From the NCBI GenBank assembly GCA_948902155.1, contig CAQVQZ010000005.1, positions 1 to 27,561 of the forward strand: 27,561 bases of DNA. The letters are read 5' to 3'. Made by a program: the position numbers and the translations under genes. The notes under the pieces were generated by a model. That model saw only the letters and a list, made by a program, of their open reading frames with translations, was not told the DNA's origin and did no database searches. This DNA comes from an uncultured Oscillibacter sp. (lineage in GTDB: Bacteria > Bacillota_A > Clostridia > Oscillospirales > Oscillospiraceae). Shown one piece after another: positions 1-6,900 of this stretch. Position 1 is the first letter of the stretch, and each line of letters starts with the position of its first letter.

Positions 1-609
1 CAGAATATCCTGTGCCGGCTGGCGCCCAACGGCGGGGAGGTTACCGTCGACAATCCGTATAACGATTTGAAGAACGCCGTCAAAGATTTGGCGGCGATGC
101 ATGTCACCTACCTGAACCGGGACCACGACGGGGCGGTTTTGAAAAAGTGGGCCGGGGAGAAGATTTTCGAAAAGGGCTGCTTCAACGGGATGGACGGGCT
201 GACCTACGTCGAGCGGCATCTGGGTTACCGGCTGGTGATCCGGGAGGCGCGGATGCAGTACAACAAGGCGCTCAAGGCACTGTCTGTGGCGGTGAACATC
301 CAGAACGTGGGGTTTGCGCCGCTTTACAGGGAGGCCGTGGCCTCGGTGGTGCTTTGGAACGGGCAGAGCGGGAAGAAGATCACTCATGTGTTTCCCCAGG
401 ATGTGCGGCGGCTGACCGGAGGAACGGAGTCCGGGGAGACGCTGACTCTGCTGTACAACGTTCCGCTGTCGGAGCTGGAAGAGGGGGAGTGGGAGGTGTT
501 CCTGGAATTGAAGGATAAGGCCACTAGCACCCGCATTCTCTTCGGCAATGAGCAGGGGCCGGGACGGTATGGCTATAGCCTGGGCCGGGTGACATATGCG
601 GGGGGTTGA
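1..609 (+). CDS. DUF4832-type protein, C-terminal part (5' end outside window)
   Basis: The frame is open from base 1 and ends at TGA 607-609, so only the last 202 residues are seen. An internal TTG at 67 could serve as a start but has no clear ribosome site, and the frame continues upstream of it. The visible part carries a segment near VNIQNVGFAPLYRE followed by a beta-rich stretch (VVLWNG, VFLELKD, RILFGNE). This resembles the C-terminal beta-sandwich of DUF4832/DUF4874 proteins, which follows a TIM-barrel, glycosidase-like domain in Clostridia and Bacteroidetes. Function is not established; a carbohydrate-active or extracellular role is inferred from the family and from the polysaccharide genes that follow. 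The next gene starts 2 bases after the stop, so the two are probably co-transcribed. Family call is by recalled motif only. Confidence 0.6.
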   Translation, partial: QNILCRLAPNGGEVTVDNPYNDLKNAVKDLAAMHVTYLNRDHDGAVLKKWAGEKIFEKGCFNGMDGLTYVERHLGYRLVIREARMQYNKALKALSVAVNIQNVGFAPLYREAVASVVLWNGQSGKKITHVFPQDVRRLTGGTESGETLTLLYNVPLSELEEGEWEVFLELKDKATSTRILFGNEQGPGRYGYSLGRVTYAGG

Positions 610-611
610 GT

Positions 612-1616
612 ATGGAACAGGAAATCGATTTTGCGGTTACCTGGGTGGACGGGGGCGACCCCGCCTGGCGGCGGGAGCGGGCCCGGTTCTGCGGGGAGAC
701 CGGCGTGGACGACGGCGAGTGCCGCTACCGGGACTGGGGACTGCTGCGTTACTGGTTCCGGGGCGTGGAGAAATTCGCGCCCTGGGTGCGGCGGGTCCAT
801 TTCATCACCTGGGGGCATCTGCCGCCCTGGCTGAATACGGAGCACCCCAGGCTGCAGATCGTGCGGCATGAGGATTATATCCCCAAGGAGTATCTGCCGA
901 CCTTCAACAGCAACGTTTTGGAAATCTATATGCACCGGATATTGGGCCTGGCGGAGCGCTTCGTGTACTTCAACGACGACATGTATCTGCTCCGTCCCGT
1001 AGGACCGGACTGCTTTTTCTCCGGGGGAAAGCCTTGGGATATGCTGGCGTTTCAGCCGGTGGTGGCAAACCCAGAGAATCCGGTCATGTCCTACCTTCTG
1101 CTGAACAACACCATTGTGCTGAGCAAATACTTCGACAAGCGGAAAAATGTCGGGCGGCAGCCGGGGAGCTATTTCCATTTGGGTTATCCGCCGCTGTACT
1201 TTTTCTACAATCTGCTGGAGCTGGCGTTTCCCAGGTTTACGGGGCTTTACACGGTCCACGGGCCCTCTGCCTACTGCGTGGAGACTTTCCGGGAGATTTG
1301 GGAGAAGGAAGGGGAATGGCTGACGGAGATGTCGGCAAACCGCTTCCGGAGCCGGAACGACCTGACGCCGTATCTCTTCCGAGAGTGGCAGAAGCTGACC
1401 GGCAATTTCCGGCCCCGGAACGTGCGGAAGGACCTGTCCTATTACGGACTGGGAGAAGACCACGAGGGACTGCTGCGGACCATCCGGGGGCAGAAGAGCC
1501 GAATGCTCTGCATCAACGACGCGGCGGAGGTCCCGGACGCGGACCGGATTCAGAGGGAGCTTCAGGAAGCGTTCGAGCAGATTCTGCCGGAGGCGTCGGC
1601 CTTTGAGCGCCTTTAA
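612..1616 (+). CDS. Stealth-family sugar-phosphate transferase (capsule/exopolysaccharide)
   Basis: A 334-residue cytoplasmic enzyme of the Stealth family, whose members transfer hexose-1-phosphate units to build phosphodiester-linked surface polysaccharides. Conserved region 1 is IDFAVTWVDGGDPAW near residues 5-19. Region 2 runs from RDWGLLRYWFR through FITWGHLPPWL to FVYFNDDMYLLRPV (about residues 40-135), including the typical FNDD acidic motif. A later block, NNTIVLSKYF, precedes the C-terminal MLCINDA motif that resembles region 4. No signal peptide or membrane segment is apparent. ATG 612 is preferred over the overlapping TTG at 606 because the protein then begins just before region 1 and a G-rich ribosome site lies 6-12 bases upstream. 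It sits between the DUF4832 gene (2-base gap) and a flippase gene (30-base gap), consistent with a polysaccharide operon. The sugar and acceptor cannot be told from sequence. Confidence 0.85.
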   Translation: MEQEIDFAVTWVDGGDPAWRRERARFCGETGVDDGECRYRDWGLLRYWFRGVEKFAPWVRRVHFITWGHLPPWLNTEHPRLQIVRHEDYIPKEYLPTFNSNVLEIYMHRILGLAERFVYFNDDMYLLRPVGPDCFFSGGKPWDMLAFQPVVANPENPVMSYLLLNNTIVLSKYFDKRKNVGRQPGSYFHLGYPPLYFFYNLLELAFPRFTGLYTVHGPSAYCVETFREIWEKEGEWLTEMSANRFRSRNDLTPYLFREWQKLTGNFRPRNVRKDLSYYGLGEDHEGLLRTIRGQKSRMLCINDAAEVPDADRIQRELQEAFEQILPEASAFERL

Positions 1617-1646
1617 GGAATAAAATTTTGGAAACGGAGCAAATCT

Positions 1647-3176
1647 ATGGGGAAAAGCAGGACCGAGTATTCTGCCAAAAACACCGCCGCCGCGGTCATA
1701 GGCAGGATGCTGATGATTCTTGCGGGGTTCTGCACACGGGTGGTCTTTACCCATACGCTCCGTCAGGAATATGTGGGCATCAACGTCTTATTTTCCGACA
1801 TCCTCAGCGTGCTGGCCCTCTCGGAGCTGGGAGCCGAGACCGCCATCACCTACGCCCTCTATCGCCCGGTGGCCGAAGGGGATGTGGAAAAGCAGAAGTC
1901 TCTGATGCGGATGTTCCGGCATTTCTATTGGGTTGTGGCCTGCGTGGTGCTGGCGGGGGGACTGCTGGTCATCCCTTTTATGGGCGTGCTCATCAAGGAC
2001 CCGCCGGAAATCGAGCATTTGACGCTGATCTATCTGCTGTACCTGTGCAACTCCGTGCTGTCCTACCTGATGATTTACAAGCAGACTCTGGTAATTGCCC
2101 ACCAGCTGTCGTACATCAAAACGCTGTGCCAGACCGGCGCGGCGCTTTTGCAGAACGCGCTGCAAATCCTGGTGCTGCTTACCAACCGGAATTTCATGCT
2201 GTTCGTCTCCGTGATGATTTTGTGTACGGCGCTGAACAACATGACGATTTCCGCCCTGGCGAACAAACGCTTTCCCTATCTGAAAGAGAAGGATGCGAAA
2301 CTCCTTCCGGCGGAGGGGCGGAGGGCGATTTTCCAGAACATCAAGGCCATGCTGATGCACAAAATCGGGCTGGTGATGGTCAAGAACACGGACAACCTGC
2401 TGTTGTCCTCCCTGGTGGGAATCATCAGCAACAGCTTGTACTCGAACTATTACCTGATCATCGGCTCCATCCGGCAGGTGCTCCAGCAGGTTTTCCAGGG
2501 CATCACCGCCAGCGTGGGCAACCTGGGGGTGGAGACGGACCCGGCCAGGGTCCGGCGGATTTTTGAGGCGGCGTTCTTCCTGGGACAGTGGGTCTATGGG
2601 TTTGCCGCCATCTGCCTCTACGAGCTTATAGACCCCTTCGTGGGCCATGTGTTCGGGGAGCACTATGTATTCACCAAAGATGTAACTCTGGTGCTGTGCC
2701 TGAACTTCTACCTGACCGGCATGCGGGAGGCTACCCACACCTTCCGGGATTCTCTGGGGGTGTTCTGGTACGACCGTTACCAGTCCCTGGCGGAGGCGGC
2801 GGTGAACCTGGCGGTATCCATCCTGCTGGGCTGGAAGCTGGGGACGGTGGGCGTCTTTTTGGGGACGCTGGTGAGCACGGTCTGCGTCCCTCTCTGGGTG
2901 GAGCCGCTGGTGCTGTACCGGCACAGTCTGGGCTGTCCGGCCAAGCGGTTTTTCCTGCGGTATGGGGTCTATGCCTCCGTCACATTCCTGCTGTGGTTCG
3001 GCGTGGACCTGCTGTGCCGGAATGCTGCCGGAGGGCTGTGGGTCGTGTGCGTGAAACGGCTGGCGATTTGCGGGGTTCTGGTGAATCTGGCTTATTTCGT
3101 CCTCTACCACCGAACTAAGGAGTTCCGGCTGCTGGCGGATAAGGGACACCGGATTTTGCTTCGAAAATGGAGTTAG
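1647..3176 (+). CDS. Wzx-like polysaccharide flippase (MOP/MATE superfamily)
   Basis: A 509-residue polytopic membrane protein with roughly 12 hydrophobic segments, for example VVACVVLAGGLLVIPFMGVL, FMLFVSVMILCTAL, AAVNLAVSILLGWKLG and RLAICGVLVNLAYFVLY. The N-terminus (SAKNTAAAVIGRMLMILAGF, then YVGINVLFSDILSVLALSELG) is typical of Gram-positive oligosaccharide-repeat-unit flippases. These move undecaprenyl-linked repeat units across the membrane. ATG 1647 is preceded by a GGAG ribosome site about 10 bases upstream. It follows the Stealth gene by 30 bases in the same direction, so both probably serve the same surface glycan. It ends 5 bases before the 3' end of a convergent recombinase gene, which appears to mark the end of the cluster. 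The substrate is unknown. Confidence 0.87.
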   Translation: MGKSRTEYSAKNTAAAVIGRMLMILAGFCTRVVFTHTLRQEYVGINVLFSDILSVLALSELGAETAITYALYRPVAEGDVEKQKSLMRMFRHFYWVVACVVLAGGLLVIPFMGVLIKDPPEIEHLTLIYLLYLCNSVLSYLMIYKQTLVIAHQLSYIKTLCQTGAALLQNALQILVLLTNRNFMLFVSVMILCTALNNMTISALANKRFPYLKEKDAKLLPAEGRRAIFQNIKAMLMHKIGLVMVKNTDNLLLSSLVGIISNSLYSNYYLIIGSIRQVLQQVFQGITASVGNLGVETDPARVRRIFEAAFFLGQWVYGFAAICLYELIDPFVGHVFGEHYVFTKDVTLVLCLNFYLTGMREATHTFRDSLGVFWYDRYQSLAEAAVNLAVSILLGWKLGTVGVFLGTLVSTVCVPLWVEPLVLYRHSLGCPAKRFFLRYGVYASVTFLLWFGVDLLCRNAAGGLWVVCVKRLAICGVLVNLAYFVLYHRTKEFRLLADKGHRILLRKWS

Positions 3177-3181
3177 CTTCC

Positions 3182-3830
3182 TTAAGACGGCGTTTGCGCC
3201 CTCTCTGTCAGGGGTTCCCCTGGCGGAGGGGGCGTTTCGCCGTTTCGGACGAATCTGTAGTCCGTGCTCCGGGAAACGCCCAGGCGCTTGCCGATCTCCT
3301 CCAGCGTGATCTTCTTCTCCCGCCAGAGGGCGGCGTAGCCGTCCGCTTCCGCTGGACGCTGAATGGCACAGTTCCCCCAGCGGCGGCCCGCCGCCTTGGC
3401 TGCGGCGATGCCCTCCGCCTGACGGCGGCGGATGTTCTCCCGCTCTTTCTGGGCCACGTAGGCCATGATCTGGAGGACCAGGTCCGCCAGGAAGCGGCCC
3501 GTCAGCTCCTGGCCCTCCAGCTTGGCGCGGGTGTCCAGGAGGGGGGAAGTCCAGGACCACGATGTCCGCCCCCTTTTTCTTGGTGATGAGCCGCCATTGC
3601 TCCAGAATCTCGTCGTAGTTCCGGCCCAGGCGGTCGATGCTCAGGACGTACAGCACGTCGCCGGGCCGCAGGCGGCGGAGCATGCGGCGGTAGGCGGGGC
3701 GGTTGAAGTCCCGGCCGCTCTGCCGGTCCTGGTAGAGATTGGCCGGGGGAATCTCTTCTTTAGCCAGCGCGGCCAGCTGGCGGGATTCGTTCTGATCCTT
3801 GGCGGATACGCGGACATAGCCGTAGTTCAT
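3182..3830 (-). pseudogene. Small serine recombinase (resolvase/invertase type), single-base frameshift
   Basis: The first frame, from ATG 3830, encodes MNYGYVRVSAKDQN, the catalytic N-terminus of serine recombinases with Ser9 and Arg7, then YVLSIDRLGRNYDEIL with Arg67 and Arg70. After VVLDFP the reading frame is lost. The remainder continues in another frame, MAYVAQKERENIRRRQAEG, followed by a helix-turn-helix around ITLEEIGKRLGVS and stop TAA at 3184-3182. On the plus strand the break is a run of six G at 3541-3546. With five, the frame reads DFPLLDTRAKLEGQELTGRF and joins the second part, giving about 215 residues, normal for this family. The ribosome site AGGAGGT lies 7 bases before ATG. 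It is either a recent pseudogene or an assembly error in a homopolymer. A role in site-specific inversion or resolution is known for the family; its target here is unknown. Confidence 0.85.
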
Positions 3831-3837
3831 AAGAATA

Positions 3838-3914
3838 CCTCCTGATCGGTTTGGAAAAATTTTGCCTCCTGATAAAACCCGGACGGCGTTTTATGGTACT
3901 TATGTATATCAGGA
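3838..3914. repeat. Direct and inverted TCCTGAT repeats and nested dyads
   Basis: CCTCCTGAT occurs as a direct repeat at 3838-3846 and 3865-3873. TCCTGATA (3867-3874) is also perfectly inverted as TATCAGGA (3907-3914). Nested inside is ATAAAAC (3872-3878), inverted as GTTTTAT 9 bases later. Part of one repeat unit is the recombinase ribosome site. The arrangement between a recombinase gene and a surface-protein gene could be a recombinase binding or crossover region, or simply regulatory. No second copy of the sites was noticed elsewhere in the window. Confidence 0.5.
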
Positions 3915-3932
3915 CGAATTTGCCTTTGGCAA
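3903..3932 (-). promoter_or_regulatory. Candidate sigma-A promoter for the recombinase gene
   Basis: On the minus strand, TTGCCA (3932-3927) and TATACA (3908-3903) are separated by 18 bases and lie about 75 bases before the recombinase start. The match is fair rather than excellent. It overlaps the region just upstream of the divergent S-layer-type gene, so the two genes may share control DNA. Confidence 0.45.
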
Positions 3933-3959
3933 GTCTGCCCAAAGAAAAGGAGGATTTGA

Positions 3960-6900
3960 ATGAGAAACAGACTTTGGAAACGCCTGACAGCTCTGTTCTG
4001 CACGCTCTCGCTGCTGCTGACGCTGTCACCGGCCGTTTCGGCGGCGGGAAGTCCCGTGGAATCACGGAACATCAACCGGCAGGACTACACGACTTACGGC
4101 AACGTCGTGACGTCCTACCTGTATGAGAACGGCGATGGCGGCGTGACGCGGGTGGAGTACACCGGCGGCGAGCTGGTCATTGAGGACTACGACCGCTCCT
4201 ATGAGCTGGCGGACAGCCGGACCATCGAGCCGGGCCTGCCGGTCTGGGGCGGGTTCTTCGCCGGGGAGGACGCCAATTTCGTCATTTCCGGTCAGAACAA
4301 CAGCGGCGAAAATGACGGCGCAGAGGTCATCCGCGTGGAGAAATACTCCAAGGATTGGCGCTATGAGGGCGAGGCCAGCCTCAACGGGGCCAATACCACC
4401 GTGCCCTTTGACGCGGGTTCCCTCCGCTGCGCGGAGTACGGCGGATACCTCTATATCCGGACCTGCCACGAGATGTACCGGTCTGACGACGGACATAATC
4501 ATCAGTCCAACCTCACCATGCAGGTGGATGAGGACAGCATGGATGTGGCGGACGCCTACTACGACGTGTGGTGCGTGGACTACGGCTATATCAGCCACTC
4601 CTTCAATCAGTTCATCCTGATTGACCAGGACCGGAACATCATCGGCCTGGACCACGGCGACTCGGGCAGCCTGAGCATGGGCCCGAATTACACGCCCTTT
4701 GAGGTCGACACCCGCGGCGCGACCTTGACGCGGTACATGCGGAAGGCCGGGGAGAGCGGGTTTACCGCCAATGCCCAGAAATTCTGCGACTACAGCATCG
4801 TGCAGAACTTCGCGGGCGCTTCCGGCAACAACACCACCGGCGCTTCCATCGGCGGTCTTGCAGAGACCTCCGGCGGCTACGTCACCGCGTTCAATTACGA
4901 CGGCGCGGGCAGCGGCCGGAATCCCCGCAGCGTCTACCTGGGCTACACCAGCAAGAGCGGCTTCTCCAGCTCCGCCCAGGTGATTTCTCCCTCCAGCGGG
5001 ACTTCCACGCCCGTGCTGGCTCCTATGGGCCTGGACGGCGGCTTTGTCCTGTGGAACGGCAAGAGCGGGTCCACGCCGGACGACACCCTTTACTATGCCG
5101 CCTATTCCGACGGCGGACGGGTGGGGTCCGTGGAGACCGCCGCCGCCCCGCTGTCCGACTGCCAGCCCATCTATCACGACGGCATGGCGGTCTGGTATGT
5201 GACGGACGGGTCCGCCCCCACCTTCTACGGGCTGGATGAGGACGGCGTGACCGTGCTCAACGGGGCGGATACGCCCGACGACCCCGACAATCCGGACAAC
5301 CCAGACAATCCCGATAATCCGGATAATCCCGACCAGCCGCCCGCCGGAGACCTGACGGTGGAGGATTGCGCGCTGGCGCAGCCCACCTTCGTCTACAGTA
5401 AGGCTGTCCTGAAAAACGGCGACCTCTATGGCTGGAGCTACGACTATTCCAACATGGACATCGGCGACAAAACCAGCCCAAGCGGCGACCGTTATCAGTC
5501 CACGCCCATCAAGCTGGACAGCGGCTACAAATCCGTCTCTACGTCCTACTGGGGCGTCAAGGCGGACGACAGCCTTTGGGCCTGGCGGAATATGGATCAT
5601 TACATGGGCTGGGAAGTCAAAAATCCTCCCATTAAAAAGGCGGATAACGTATTCTACGCGGTCTGCGGCTCGCCGGTGGACACGTCCAACGGCGGGGCAA
5701 TCCTCCGCCCGGACGGTTCGCTGTATGCCTGGAGCGGCCTCATCCCCGGCACGGAAGGCGGCGGGCATGATGCCAGCGAGGCGGTCAAGGCCATGGACGG
5801 CGTGAAACAGATCTCCGCTGTCGAGATGTATAACGACTTCACGTTCCTGAAAGAGGATGGAACCCTGTGGGGTATTAAACGGCAGGCGGGGAACAATACC
5901 CTTATCAAGCTGATGGACGGCGTAGCGGCGTTCGAGATGCACTATGAGACGTTCTACGCCATCAAGACGGACGGAAGCCTCTATAAGTGGACGAGTCCGG
6001 CCTATACGGTCCCCAGCGCCGAAAAGATCATCAAGGTAATGGACGACGTGGTAGACGTGACGGCCTTCCGGGGCATCTGCTACTTCCTGACCTCCAATGG
6101 CACCATGTTCCGGACGCGTTCTGCCGCAGACGCGGAAATCGTGAAGGTAATGGAAGACGTAGTGGCCATTGAGGACAACTGCGCCCTGAAGTCCGACGGC
6201 TCCCTGTGGACCACCTGGGACCCGGATACCAACGGGGAGAATGACACCTTCGCCAAGATTCTGGACGGCGTGCTCCTCCCCGGCGAGACCCCGGACATCA
6301 AGCCCGAGGAACCCGATGAGCCGTCCACCCTGGGCGACCTGACGGCGATGCTGGCCCCGTCTACCTTCTCCAGCACAAAGGCAGTCACCACCGACGGCTC
6401 TCTGTACGGCTGGGATGAGGATGCGAGGCTCAATATGGGAGTCGGTTCCGACCCGCGTCCTTTCAGCGCCCCCGGCTACTATTACCAGGCTGACCCCGCT
6501 AAAATCGACAGCGGTTACATTGCCTCCGGCTATTGCTGGGGCGTGAAGCCGGACAATAGTCTCTGGGTCTGGGGATACGATCAGCATACGGACAAGATGT
6601 ATTCGGGCGAGTATATTATCAAGCCCATCAAGGTCATGGACGATGTACTCTGCGCCAACACGGAGGTCGAATCCTCGAATTGGGCTCTCAAGAAGGACGG
6701 CAGTCTCTGGGGCTGGGGTTTGGAGGAGTATGTCTTTACCGGCAAGGTCAACAACGGGAAGTATCTCCCTTACACGAAAGCCGTCAAGATGATGGACAAC
6801 GTCAAGCAGATCGACTGTTACAACTGGGCCTTGAGTAAGGATGGCACCCTCTACTACTGGGATATTTGGGCCGAAGAGGGTGAAGAGGGCTTTGTCAAGC

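Noticed and set aside
67..609. TTG 67 as the true start of the first gene
   Set aside because: The frame is open to base 1 and the upstream codons read as normal protein, so the gene most likely begins outside the window.
5275..5334. Regular short repeats that might suggest a CRISPR array
   Set aside because: The 9-base period has no spacers and encodes an in-frame NPD protein linker; the PPEET and PVDPKPEDP repeats were dismissed for the same reason.
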